Of a stretch of 64,000 nt of DNA, positions 47,444 to 56,203 are shown piece by piece. The notes beneath the pieces were generated by a model. That model ran no database searches. It was given only the letters and a program-made list of their open reading frames with translations, and was not told the origin of the DNA. Made by a program: the position numbers and the translations under genes. Numbering within the stretch: the stretch's first letter is position 1; each line of letters opens with the position of its first letter. The DNA lies in contig NZ_CP108131.1 of the NCBI RefSeq assembly GCF_036203305.1, forward strand, positions 1,302,001 through 1,366,000, read 5' to 3'. Source of the DNA: Streptomyces sp. NBC_00190. GTDB taxonomy: Bacteria > Actinomycetota > Actinomycetes > Streptomycetales > Streptomycetaceae.

Positions 47444-49801
47444 ATGACTTCGCGGAAACCGAAGACACGAAGAAGCTTACGAGGACACCGTACCGCGCCA
47501 GGAGTGCAATTGTCAACCGAGGAATTCCGGAAAGAACAGCAATTCGTCGACGGTCTCTACGCGCGCCTCGACCACCTGCGTGACCAGGCCGAACGTGCCG
47601 TCGAGCGGGCATTGCGCGATGTCGGGACCGGGCTTCAGACACGCCTGGAGCGTGATGTCCTGGTCGCGGAGCAGTCCGGCCTGCTATCCGCGCTGAATGC
47701 CGGCGAGAACGGTCTGTGTTTCGGCCGTCTGGAGTTCTCCGACGGCCGCGACCACCACATCGGCCGCATCGGAATCCGCGCGGACGACGCCGACCGCACA
47801 CCGCTGGTCCTGGACTGGCGCGCGGACGTGGCCCGCCCGTTCTACCTCGCCACCGGCCACACCCCCATGGGGCTGCGGCGCCGCCGCCACATCAGCAGCC
47901 GGGGACGGGTGGTCACCGCCCTGCACGACGAGATCCTCGACCTGACCGACGCGGAGCGCACCGGGTACGAGGGCGCCGACGCGGACGCCGTGCTGCTCGC
48001 CGCGCTCGACGCGGCCCGGACCGGCCGGATGCACGACATCGTGCGCACCATCCAGGCCGAACAGGACCGGGTCATCCGCTCCACGCACCGCGGGGTGCTG
48101 GTCGTCGAGGGCGGTCCGGGCACCGGCAAGACGGCGGTGGCGCTGCACCGCGCCGCGTACCTGCTGTACGCGCACCGGGAGCTCCTCGCCAAGCGCGGGG
48201 TGCTGATCGTCGGACCCGGCCCGGCCTTCCTGGGCTACATCGGCGGGGTGCTGCCCGCGCTCGGCGAGACGGGCGTCCTGCTCGCGACCCCCGGCGAGCT
48301 CTTCCCCGGCGTCCACGCGACGGGCACCGACCGCCCCGGGGCGGCCGCGGTGAAGGGCCGGGCCGCGATGGCGGAGGTCCTGGCCAGGGTCGTCGCCGAC
48401 CGGCAGCGCCTGCCGCAGACGGTACCGGCGGACACCGGCGAGGAGTACGACACGGTCCCCGAGCCCGCGCTGGAGATCGACCACGACGACTACGGGACCC
48501 TGCTGCTGGACCGCACGATGGCCTACGAGGCGCGGGACCGGGCCCGGGCCACCGGGCTGCCGCACAACCAGGCGCGTCCCTCCTTCGCCTTCCCGATCAT
48601 CGACGCGCTCACGGCGCAGCTCGCCGACCGGCTCGGGGCGGACCCGTACGGCGGCCCGAACCTGCTGGGCTCGGACGACGTGGCGCAGCTGGGCAAGGAG
48701 ATCGCGATGAGCCCGGCCGTGCACGCCGCGATCGACTCGCTGTGGCCCTCCCTCACCCCCGAGCAGCTCGTCGGCGACTTCCTGGCGGAGCCCACGCACC
48801 TGCCCGCGCACGAGGCGGAGCTGATCCGGCGCGAGCCGTCGGCCCGGCCACGGTGGACCCCGGCCGACGTGCCGCTGCTGGACGAGGCGGCCGAACTGCT
48901 CGGGGAGGACGACAGCGCCCGGCGCGCCGCCGAGGAGCGCGAGCGGCAGCGGCGCATCGCGTACGCGCAGGGCGTGCTGGACCTGTCGCAGGGTTCCGAG
49001 ACGTACGAGTTCGAGGACGAGGAGAGCGAGTTCCTCGCGGCGCACGACATCATCGACGCCGAGCGGATGGCCGAGCGCCACGAGGAGGCCGACCACCGCA
49101 GCACGGCCGAGCGGGCCGCGGCGGACCGCACCTGGGCCTTCGGGCACGTCATCGTGGACGAGGCGCAGGAGCTGTCGGAGATGGCGTGGCGGCTGCTGAT
49201 GCGGCGCTGCCCGACCCGCTCCATGACGCTGGTCGGCGATCCGGCCCAGACCGCCGACGAGGCGGGCTGCGGCTCGTGGGAGCACATCCTGGGCCCGTAC
49301 GTGGGCGAGCGCTGGGAGCTGGTCCGACTGGGGGTCAACTACCGCACGCCCGCCGAGATCATGGACGTGGCGGCGTCCGTACTGCGGGCCCGCGATCCCG
49401 GCTTCGAGCCGCCGAGCTCGGTGCGGACCACCGGGGTCCGGCCGTGGGCGCGGGCGGCCGGGAACCTGGCGGAGGCGGTCGGGGACGCGGTCCGGCGGGA
49501 GCTGCCGGACGAGGGGCGGCTCGCGGTGATCGCGCCGCGGGCGCTGCACGCCTCGCTCGCCGCCGGGCTGCCGGGCGTACGGTCGGGGGCGGAGCCGGAC
49601 CTGACCGAGGACGTGGTGCTCCTCGATCCGCGCCAGGCCAAGGGGCTGGAGTTCGACACGGTGATCGTGGTGGAGCCTGCCGACCTCGGGCCGAGCGACC
49701 TGTACGTGGCGCTGACCCGGGCCACCCAGGCCCTCGGCGTGGTGCACACCGAGGGCCGGCTGCCGACCGGGCTGGGCCCGGAGGGGCTGATCAGGCGCTG
49801 A
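47444..49801 (+). CDS. HelD/HelR-type RNA polymerase recycling ATPase (UvrD-like)
   Basis: This 785-residue protein belongs to the UvrD-like helicase family. Walker A is VEGGPGTGKTAVALHRAAYL (about residue 224); Walker B is HVIVDEAQELSEMAW; motif III/IV areas are TLVGDPAQTADEAG and VNYRTPAEIM; the C-terminal ATPase motif is DPRQAKGLEFDTVIVVEPAD. The N-terminal coiled-coil arm (EEFRKEQQFVDGLYARLDHL) fits the HelD group, which removes stalled RNA polymerase and in the HelR branch protects it from rifamycins. The arm begins at about residue 24, so GTG 47504 is an alternative start. Codon 12 of the longer form is TTA (47477-47479). Confidence 0.85.
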   Translation: MTSRKPKTRRSLRGHRTAPGVQLSTEEFRKEQQFVDGLYARLDHLRDQAERAVERALRDVGTGLQTRLERDVLVAEQSGLLSALNAGENGLCFGRLEFSDGRDHHIGRIGIRADDADRTPLVLDWRADVARPFYLATGHTPMGLRRRRHISSRGRVVTALHDEILDLTDAERTGYEGADADAVLLAALDAARTGRMHDIVRTIQAEQDRVIRSTHRGVLVVEGGPGTGKTAVALHRAAYLLYAHRELLAKRGVLIVGPGPAFLGYIGGVLPALGETGVLLATPGELFPGVHATGTDRPGAAAVKGRAAMAEVLARVVADRQRLPQTVPADTGEEYDTVPEPALEIDHDDYGTLLLDRTMAYEARDRARATGLPHNQARPSFAFPIIDALTAQLADRLGADPYGGPNLLGSDDVAQLGKEIAMSPAVHAAIDSLWPSLTPEQLVGDFLAEPTHLPAHEAELIRREPSARPRWTPADVPLLDEAAELLGEDDSARRAAEERERQRRIAYAQGVLDLSQGSETYEFEDEESEFLAAHDIIDAERMAERHEEADHRSTAERAAADRTWAFGHVIVDEAQELSEMAWRLLMRRCPTRSMTLVGDPAQTADEAGCGSWEHILGPYVGERWELVRLGVNYRTPAEIMDVAASVLRARDPGFEPPSSVRTTGVRPWARAAGNLAEAVGDAVRRELPDEGRLAVIAPRALHASLAAGLPGVRSGAEPDLTEDVVLLDPRQAKGLEFDTVIVVEPADLGPSDLYVALTRATQALGVVHTEGRLPTGLGPEGLIRR

Positions 49802-51284
49802 TGACCAGCGGCGCCCGCGGGTCGGTGCGCAGCGGGGTGGCGAGCGCGACGAGGGCGTGTTCGAGGCCGTGCAGGTGGGCGAGGGCCGGCTCCGCGGGGG
49901 CGGGCCGGGCCGGCGTCACCGGCGCGGGCTCGGGGGCGCCCTGCGGCGCGGTCAGCGCCAGGGCGGCCGCCTCGACGCGCCAGCAGGCCGCGGCCAGCCG
50001 GGCGTCGTGCGAGGCCTGCGGGTCGGCGGCGACGGCGACCAGGCCGCGCACCTCCCGGGCGCAGTCGTCGAGCAGCGCCAGGACCTGCCGGGCGCGGGCC
50101 TTGCGGGCGCGCAGCGGGCTCAGCGGGTGGACGAGGGGCGCGAGCGCCATCCGTACGCGGCCCAGGAGGAGCTCCAGCTCGGCGGCGTGGGGGGCCGGGT
50201 CGGCCGCGGGGTTCCCGGCGAGGCGGTCCAGGGAAGCCGCGGTGGAGGCGCGTACGCAGTGCAGGGCGCGCTGGATCCAGGCGTCGTTCGCGGCGTGGGT
50301 GGTCACCGGGAGGATGATCACGACGGCGAGGGCGGCGCCGAGCGCGCCGATCGCGGTCTCCTGGAAGCGCAGGAGCAGCAGCCCGGGGTGCAGGACGCCG
50401 AGGAGCCCGTAGAGCAGCCCGGCCATGACGGTGACGAAGAACATCATCCAGGAGTACGACGGGGCCGCTGTGTAGAAGATCCCGAAGACGCACACGGCGA
50501 CGAGCGCGGCGGTCGGCGCGGGCGCGCCGTGCAGCGGTACGGCGATCAGCAGCCCGGCGGCGATGCCGGTGACGGTGCCGACGACCCGGCGGAAGCCGCG
50601 GACGAGGGTCTCGCCCCGTGAGGCGGTGTTGACGAAGATCCACCAGGCGGTGCCGACGGCCCAGTACCAGCGGTCCTCGGAGAGCGCCTGGCCGATACCG
50701 AGGGCGAAGGCGCAGGCTGCGGTGGCCTGGAAGGCCTGGCGGGTGGTGGGCCGTGCGAGCCCGGAGCCCGGCAGCCCGGGCGGCGCCGCGGCGGGCGGGG
50801 TGCGCCGCTCGATGGGCCACAGCGCGAAGCGCACGGCTCCGGCGGCGAGGAGCGCCAGCCCGACGGCCGCGTACAGCTCGGGCAGCTGCCCGGGCCGGGC
50901 GTGCAGGAACTGGGTGACGAAGAACATCATGAAGCCGAAGATCCCGAGGGCGTGTCCGCGCGGGCCGAAGCGGCGGGCGTAGACACCGGCGAACACGACG
51001 GCGAGGAAGGCGGCGTCACGGGCGAGGGGCACCCCGTGGAGGGTGGTGGCCAGCGCGAGGACGGGGAATCCCGCGACGGGCAGCAGGGCGGTGGTGGCGC
51101 GCTGGGCGCGGACATCGGCGTCGAGCACGGTGAAGAGGGCGAGCAGGGCCGCCAGCCCCCCGGTGATGGAGGCGGTCAGGGAGAGACCGCACAGCTCGGC
51201 GAGGGCCACGGCCGCGCCGACGCCGATCACTGCGCGAGCCGAGTTCCTGAGCCTCATACGCCCCGGATCCGGAGCCACGAACAT
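49791..51284 (-). CDS. FUSC-family membrane transporter
   Basis: The protein has about 497 residues. Two blocks of membrane helices (residues about 15-150 and 190-330) follow the aromatic-acid exporter (FUSC) pattern: RNSARAVIGVGAAVALAELC, then ALSEDRWYWAVGTAWWIFVN with RGETLVRGFRRVVGTVTGI, and a cytoplasmic helical C-terminus. Likely substrates are aromatic or hydrophobic organic acids. ATG 51284 is taken; GTG 51293 is possible. It overlaps the convergent HelR gene by 11 bases. Confidence 0.85.
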   Translation of the reverse strand: MFVAPDPGRMRLRNSARAVIGVGAAVALAELCGLSLTASITGGLAALLALFTVLDADVRAQRATTALLPVAGFPVLALATTLHGVPLARDAAFLAVVFAGVYARRFGPRGHALGIFGFMMFFVTQFLHARPGQLPELYAAVGLALLAAGAVRFALWPIERRTPPAAAPPGLPGSGLARPTTRQAFQATAACAFALGIGQALSEDRWYWAVGTAWWIFVNTASRGETLVRGFRRVVGTVTGIAAGLLIAVPLHGAPAPTAALVAVCVFGIFYTAAPSYSWMMFFVTVMAGLLYGLLGVLHPGLLLLRFQETAIGALGAALAVVIILPVTTHAANDAWIQRALHCVRASTAASLDRLAGNPAADPAPHAAELELLLGRVRMALAPLVHPLSPLRARKARARQVLALLDDCAREVRGLVAVAADPQASHDARLAAACWRVEAAALALTAPQGAPEPAPVTPARPAPAEPALAHLHGLEHALVALATPLRTDPRAPLVISA

Positions 51285-51938
51285 CCTCTTCACGGCTGTG
51301 AGCCGCCCCCTTGCGATGGTGCGCGCCGGCCCGGCGGCCGCCCGGGGGTGGTGGGCGGCGTACGGGCACGGCGAAGGCGCCACGGTCCGGAGCGGCGTCG
51401 TTGCCGTCCGGCGCTGCGCGGCGCCGAAAGTACATGGATACGACACAGATAAGCATCTGCGGGCCCAGTGGCTCAACCGGGTCTCGCACCACTGGGCCAT
51501 TGGCACAGCGCGGTCCGGCGATCTTCGGCCAGGAGGGAGCCAACGGCCCGGCACGGCACGGCGCCCGCGACGGCGTTCCGCTTCCCGGACGTCCGGATCG
51601 GGACAAACGGCCGGGCGGTGCCGTGCCCCCCAGCCCGGTCGGGGCCCGTCGGCCGACGTCGGAAACCAGCCGAATCGGGCTGGGCGCCGCGTCGGTTCGC
51701 GCGGCCTCGCGCACAGGTGCCGGACGGGGGTACACCGGGTCCTGGCTGCACGGACGCCGGTCGCGCACCACCGGGGCGGCCGGTCGGGAGCGCCGTCCGT
51801 TTCAGGTCAGGTCTCCCCACCCCCAACAACGGTTGCCCGTCCGCATCATGACCTGTTGTCAAGGGGCCACGCGCAGAGCAGATAAGATCCCGGGCTGTTG
51901 TCCAATGATCTTTCGCTTTCGATCGTTTGAGGGTTCTG
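51285..51938. other. Long intergenic region before the conservon, with one strong hairpin
   Basis: These 654 bases hold no gene I can support. At 51462-51471 and 51489-51498 lies a perfect 10-base inverted repeat (GGCCCAGTGG / CCACTGGGCC) with a 17-base loop. The last 60 bases before cvnA are A/T-richer and probably carry its promoter. Confidence 0.5.
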
Positions 51939-53480
51939 ATGGTTCGAGAGGGATCGTCGCCCGGCAGTCCAGGGCCCACCTCACCCGTCGTATGGGCACT
52001 GCCCGCCCTGCTGACCGCCGCACTGTCGGCGGTCGCCGTGGCACTGGTGTCAGCACCTGCCCGCACCCCCGTGGCCTGGATCGGCGCCGCGGCCTTCGTC
52101 GCCGTCGCGCTCTCCTGTGGTGAGGCCGCCCGGCGCGGCAAGGCCGTCACGGCGCTCCGAGCCAAGGTGGCCGCGCAGGACGAGGCCCTGTGGCGGCAGC
52201 AGGCCGAGACCGTACGGCTGGCCGAGACGCTGCTGCCCGATGTCGTGGCGCGCCTGCGCAAGGGTGAGTTCCCCGAGGACGTGCTCACGTCCCTGGAGGA
52301 CCCCGGTATCTACCAACCCGGGCTGACCCCCGAGTTCAGGGCGGCCCACCACGCGGTGCTGCGCTCGGTTCTCGATGCCGTGGTCGCCGAGGAGGACCTG
52401 CGCGACTCCGCGCAACGGGCCTTCGTGAACATCGCCCGCCGCGTCCAGGCGATCGTGCACCAACAGGCACAGGAACTCCGGGAGATGGAGGACCGGCACG
52501 GCCAGACCCCGGCCGTCTTCGGCGATCTGCTGCGGCTGGACCACGGCACCGCGCTCATCGGCCGGCTCGCCGACTCCATCGCCGTGCTCGGCGGTGCGCG
52601 GCCCGGCCGCCAGTGGAGCAAGGCCGTCCCGCTGTACAGCGTGCTGCGCGGCGCCATGTCGCGGATCATCGACTACCAGCGGGTGGAGCTCCACTCCGTG
52701 TCCCAGGTCGCCGTCGTCGGCCCCGCGGTCGAGCCGCTCATCCACGCACTGGCCGAGCTGCTCGACAACGCGACCCGCTACTCCCCGCCGCAGACCAAGG
52801 TCCATCTGACCGCCGTCGACGTGAACTCGGGCATCGCCATCGAGATCGAGGACGGCGGCCTGAGCATGAGCGAGGAGGCCCGCAAGCGGGCCGAGCGCAT
52901 GCTGCGCCAGGCGCAGGAGGGCATCGACCTCACCGACCTGGGCGAGACGCCCCGGCTGGGCCTCGCGGTGGTCGGCCGGCTCTCGCAGGCGTACGACTTC
53001 CGGGTCTCGCTGCGCTCCTCGGCGTACGGCGGCGTACGCGCCGTGCTGGTCATCCCGCAGGAACTGATCACCACCGTCTCGACCGCGACCGGCGTCGCCC
53101 ATGGCATCGGTACGTCCTCGGGACCCCGTGCCGCCCTGGAGCCGACCGCCGCACCGCCGCAGCCGTCTCAGCCCGCGCAGCCGCCGCGCCCGGCCACGGG
53201 CCCGCGGCACGCCGCGAACATGGACATGGACGAGGTGCCCATCGTGACCGAGCGGGCACCGAACGGACTGCCGCAGCGGCGCCGCAAGAGCCGGGCGACG
53301 GCGTCGGCCGAGCCCGCGGCAGCCGAGCGGACCACCGCGGCCGCCCCGGACCAGACCGAAGCGCAGCCCGGCATGTGGCTGGCCGCCTTCCAGAGCGGCC
53401 TGTCCGGGGACAGCCAGGCCGGCGCAAGCCAGAACACAGACGTCTCGCCGGCCTCGGCGAGCAAGGGGGAACAGCCATGA
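51939..53480 (+). CDS. cvnA: Conservon sensor: membrane-anchored histidine kinase-like ATPase
   Basis: The protein has 513 residues. Two N-terminal membrane helices (about residues 17-60) precede a cytoplasmic region and a GHKL-type ATP-binding domain with the N-box LAELLDNATRYSPPQ (about residue 277), then IAIEIEDGGLSMSEEAR and LGLAVVGRLSQAYDFRVSLR. A long Pro/Ala-rich tail ends the protein. In conservons this protein works with a roadblock protein, a DUF742 protein and a small GTPase in a membrane-bound G-protein-like switch. The ATG 51939 has GAGGG upstream. Its stop overlaps cvnB by four bases. Confidence 0.93.
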   Translation: MVREGSSPGSPGPTSPVVWALPALLTAALSAVAVALVSAPARTPVAWIGAAAFVAVALSCGEAARRGKAVTALRAKVAAQDEALWRQQAETVRLAETLLPDVVARLRKGEFPEDVLTSLEDPGIYQPGLTPEFRAAHHAVLRSVLDAVVAEEDLRDSAQRAFVNIARRVQAIVHQQAQELREMEDRHGQTPAVFGDLLRLDHGTALIGRLADSIAVLGGARPGRQWSKAVPLYSVLRGAMSRIIDYQRVELHSVSQVAVVGPAVEPLIHALAELLDNATRYSPPQTKVHLTAVDVNSGIAIEIEDGGLSMSEEARKRAERMLRQAQEGIDLTDLGETPRLGLAVVGRLSQAYDFRVSLRSSAYGGVRAVLVIPQELITTVSTATGVAHGIGTSSGPRAALEPTAAPPQPSQPAQPPRPATGPRHAANMDMDEVPIVTERAPNGLPQRRRKSRATASAEPAAAERTTAAAPDQTEAQPGMWLAAFQSGLSGDSQAGASQNTDVSPASASKGEQP

Positions 53481-53884
53481 GTCAGCAGCAGACCAATATG
53501 GACTGGATGCTCAAGGACCTGGCCGAGAGCGTTCCGCAGACCCGGCACGTCATCGTGCTCTCCGCCGACGGCCTGCGGATGGCCCAGTACGGGGCGGAGA
53601 CCGACACCGCCGACCGGCTCGCCGCCGCGTGCGCCGGACTCCAGAGCCTCGCCGGCGCGGTCGCCTCCGAACTCCCGAACAGCAACGGCCGCATGCGTCT
53701 GGTCGTGATCGAGATGGACGGCGGGTTCTTCTACCTGATGGCGGCCGGCGCCGGCGCCTACCTCGCGGTGCTGGCGAACGAGGGCGTCGACGCCGGGCTG
53801 ATGGGCCAGCGCATGCGTGACCTCGTGGCGCGGATCGGAGAGCACCTCAGCAGCCCGCCGCGCAGCGACAGGCAGACCGCGTGA
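53477..53884 (+). CDS. cvnB: Conservon roadblock/LC7-domain protein
   Basis: This 135-residue protein has the roadblock/LC7 fold (MDWMLKDLAESVPQTRHVIV, then LSADGLRMAQYG, then MRLVVIEMDGGFFYLMAAGA). Such proteins act as activators or platforms for the conservon GTPase. The ATG overlaps the cvnA stop (ATGA), and its TGA overlaps the cvnC GTG (GTGA). Confidence 0.95.
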   Translation: MSQQQTNMDWMLKDLAESVPQTRHVIVLSADGLRMAQYGAETDTADRLAAACAGLQSLAGAVASELPNSNGRMRLVVIEMDGGFFYLMAAGAGAYLAVLANEGVDAGLMGQRMRDLVARIGEHLSSPPRSDRQTA

Positions 53885-54240
53885 GCGACCCGGGCAACGG
53901 CTGGGAAGACGGCAGCCCCGAGCGGCTGTACGTCATCACGGGCGGTCGCAGCGGACCGTTAGTTCCCACCCGCCTCGACCTGGTCACGCTCATCGTCGCC
54001 AGGTCGGGGCCCAGGCCCGGCATGCAGCCGGAACACGCGGCCATCATCCGGCTGTGTCAGGCGCCCCTCTCGGTGGCCGAGATCTCCGCGTATCTCGGCC
54101 TGCCGGTGAGCGTGGTCACCGTACTGGTCGACGATCTGATCACCGCGGGCCAGGTGCTCTCCCGCGCACCCGTCGCCCGCGCCCAACTCCCCGACCTGGC
54201 ACTGATTGAGGCAGTCATCGATGGACTTCGAAAGCTCTGA
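53881..54240 (+). CDS. cvnC: Conservon DUF742 protein (TTA-containing)
   Basis: This 119-residue winged-helix-like DUF742 protein contains RLYVITGGRSGPLVPTRLDL, HAAIIRLCQAPLSVAEISAY, and a second helix pair to the end. Codon 27 is TTA (53959-53961), so full translation of this subunit should need the bldA tRNA and would hold back the conservon until late growth. The GTG start overlaps cvnB; the end overlaps cvnD by 20 bases. Confidence 0.92.
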   Translation: MSDPGNGWEDGSPERLYVITGGRSGPLVPTRLDLVTLIVARSGPRPGMQPEHAAIIRLCQAPLSVAEISAYLGLPVSVVTVLVDDLITAGQVLSRAPVARAQLPDLALIEAVIDGLRKL

Positions 54241-54841
54241 GCGGCCCGCCGGGCCGCGGCGCGAGGACGTACTGCCGGCCACGGCCGCCGCCGCGGTCAA
54301 GGTGGTGATCGTGGGCGGCTTCGGGGTCGGCAAGACGACCCTGGTCGGCTCGGTGAGCGAGATCCGGCCCCTGACCACCGAGGAGACGATGACCCAGGCC
54401 GGGGTCGGCGTCGACGACACGGCGGGAGTGGAGCGCAAGAGCTCCACCACCGTGGCCATGGACTTCGGCCGGATCAGCATCAACGAGGAACTGGTGCTGT
54501 ACCTCTTCGGCACCCCCGGCCAGCAGCGTTTCTGGTTCCTCTGGAACGGCCTGTTCGAGGGCGCGCTGGGCGCGGTGGTCCTGGTCGACACCCGCCGGCT
54601 GGAGGTCAGCTTCGACGTGATCGGCCGGCTGGAGGAGCGCGGGGTGCCCTTCGTGGTCGCCGTGAACTCCTTCCCCGACGCGCCCGAGCACCCTGTCGAG
54701 GACCTGCGCAGCGCCCTCGACCTGCCCGCTTCGGTACCGCTGGTGCTCTGCGACGCCCGGCGGCGCGAATCCAGCCGTGACGTCCTGATGACGCTGATGC
54801 GCTATCTGCACTCCCTCGCCGTGACCCCGGAGGCATCGTGA
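54221..54841 (+). CDS. cvnD: Conservon small GTPase
   Basis: This 206-residue Ras-like ATP/GTP-binding protein has a P-loop VIVGGFGVGKTTLVGSV (residues about 30-46), the switch Thr region TTEETMTQAGVGVDD, the DxxG-equivalent LFGTPGQQRFWF, and a base-recognition loop variant VAVNSFPD in place of NKxD. The ATG at 54221 is inside the cvnC end. It is expected to cycle with CvnA-C at the membrane. The next gene overlaps by four bases (GTGA). Confidence 0.94.
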   Translation: MDFESSERPAGPRREDVLPATAAAAVKVVIVGGFGVGKTTLVGSVSEIRPLTTEETMTQAGVGVDDTAGVERKSSTTVAMDFGRISINEELVLYLFGTPGQQRFWFLWNGLFEGALGAVVLVDTRRLEVSFDVIGRLEERGVPFVVAVNSFPDAPEHPVEDLRSALDLPASVPLVLCDARRRESSRDVLMTLMRYLHSLAVTPEAS

Positions 54842-56196
54842 GCACCACCCCGTTCCCCGCAGCTTCCACTCCGCCGCCGGGCTGCCCCGCACACCGGCTC
54901 TACGGCCCCGAGGCCGAGGCCGATCCGATGGGGCTGTACGAGAAGCTGCGTGCCGAGCACGGCGCGGTGGCCCCCGTCCTCGTACAGGGCGACCTGCCGG
55001 CCTGGCTGGTGCTCGGCCACCGCGAGAACCTGGACGTGGCGCGTACGCCGTCCCGGTTCTCCCGGGACCCGCGGCGCTGGCGGGACATGCAGGAGGGCAA
55101 CGTCCCCGCGAACCATCCGCTGACCCCGATGACCGCGTGGCAGCCGGTGTGCCACTTCGTCGACGGCGCCGAGCACGAGCGGCTGCGCGGGGCGCTCACC
55201 GACTCCCTCGAGCGCTTCGACCGGCGCGGCGTACGGCGGTACGTCAAGCGCTTCGCCGACCAGCTGATCGACGGTTTCGCCGAGTCCGGGCGGGGCGATC
55301 TCGTCGCCGACTTCGCCGAACCGCTGCCGATGCTCGTCATGACCCAGTTGGTCGGGGCTCCGGACTCGTACGGACCGCGGCTCGTCGAGGCCGCCCGCGA
55401 CATGATCCGGGGCACCGCGACGGCCGTCGCCAGCAACGAGTACGTCACGGCCACCCTGCGGGAACTCGTCGCGGCCAAGCGGGTGGTGCCCGGCCGGGAC
55501 TTCACCACCTGGATGCTGGAGCACCCGACGGCGCTGAGCGACGAAGAGATCGTGGAGCACCTGCGGCTGGTGATGATCGCGGCGTTCGAGTCGACCGCCA
55601 ACCTCGTGGCGAACACGCTGCGCCTGGTCCTCACCGACCAGCGCTTCCGCGCGAACCTCTCCGGCGGTCACATGACCCTGCCCGACGCGCTCGAACAGGT
55701 CCTGTGGGACGAGCCCCCGTTCACGACGATCCTGGGCCGCTGGGCCACCGGCGACACCGAGCTCGCCGGGGTGCACATCAACGCCGGGGACATGCTGCTG
55801 CTGGGCCTCGCGCCCGGGAACGTCGATCCCCAGATACGTCCCGACCAGACGGTGCCCGTCCACGGCAACCGCTCGCACCTGGCCTTCAGCAGCGGCCCCC
55901 ACGAGTGCCCCGGCCAGGACATCGGCCGGGCGATCGCGGACACCGGTATCGACACCCTGCTGACGCGGCTGCCCGATCTGGAACTGGCCGTGCCCGAGGA
56001 CGGACTGCGCTGGACCTCGTCCCTCATGTCCCGCCATCTGGTCGCGCTTCCGGTGAGGTTCACACCGCGCGGCACCTCGGTCACGGCCGCCACGCGCGCG
56101 CCCGCGCCTGTGGCCGCGGCGCCGGCCGCTCCTCTGCCCGAGGAGCGGCCAGCGGTGCGGGCCTCGTGGTGGGCCCGGCTGCTGGGCCGCCGCTGA
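54838..56196 (+). CDS. cvnE: Conservon cytochrome P450, CYP157-like, lacking the ExxR motif
   Basis: This 452-residue P450 has the haem loop FSSGPHECPGQDIGRA (Cys about 357) but reads EQVLW (286-290) where almost all P450s have ExxR. The I-helix motif is AAFEST instead of AGxDT. Both features match the CYP157 family, which occurs in conservons and is known for a missing ExxR. A C-terminal extension of about 45 residues (Ala/Pro-rich, ending WWARLLGRR) is unusual and may bind the membrane or conservon partners. It is convergent, seven bases apart, with the terpene cyclase. Catalytic competence is uncertain. Confidence 0.9.
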   Translation: MSTTPFPAASTPPPGCPAHRLYGPEAEADPMGLYEKLRAEHGAVAPVLVQGDLPAWLVLGHRENLDVARTPSRFSRDPRRWRDMQEGNVPANHPLTPMTAWQPVCHFVDGAEHERLRGALTDSLERFDRRGVRRYVKRFADQLIDGFAESGRGDLVADFAEPLPMLVMTQLVGAPDSYGPRLVEAARDMIRGTATAVASNEYVTATLRELVAAKRVVPGRDFTTWMLEHPTALSDEEIVEHLRLVMIAAFESTANLVANTLRLVLTDQRFRANLSGGHMTLPDALEQVLWDEPPFTTILGRWATGDTELAGVHINAGDMLLLGLAPGNVDPQIRPDQTVPVHGNRSHLAFSSGPHECPGQDIGRAIADTGIDTLLTRLPDLELAVPEDGLRWTSSLMSRHLVALPVRFTPRGTSVTAATRAPAPVAAAPAAPLPEERPAVRASWWARLLGRR

Positions 56197-56203
56197 CGAC
56201 GGA

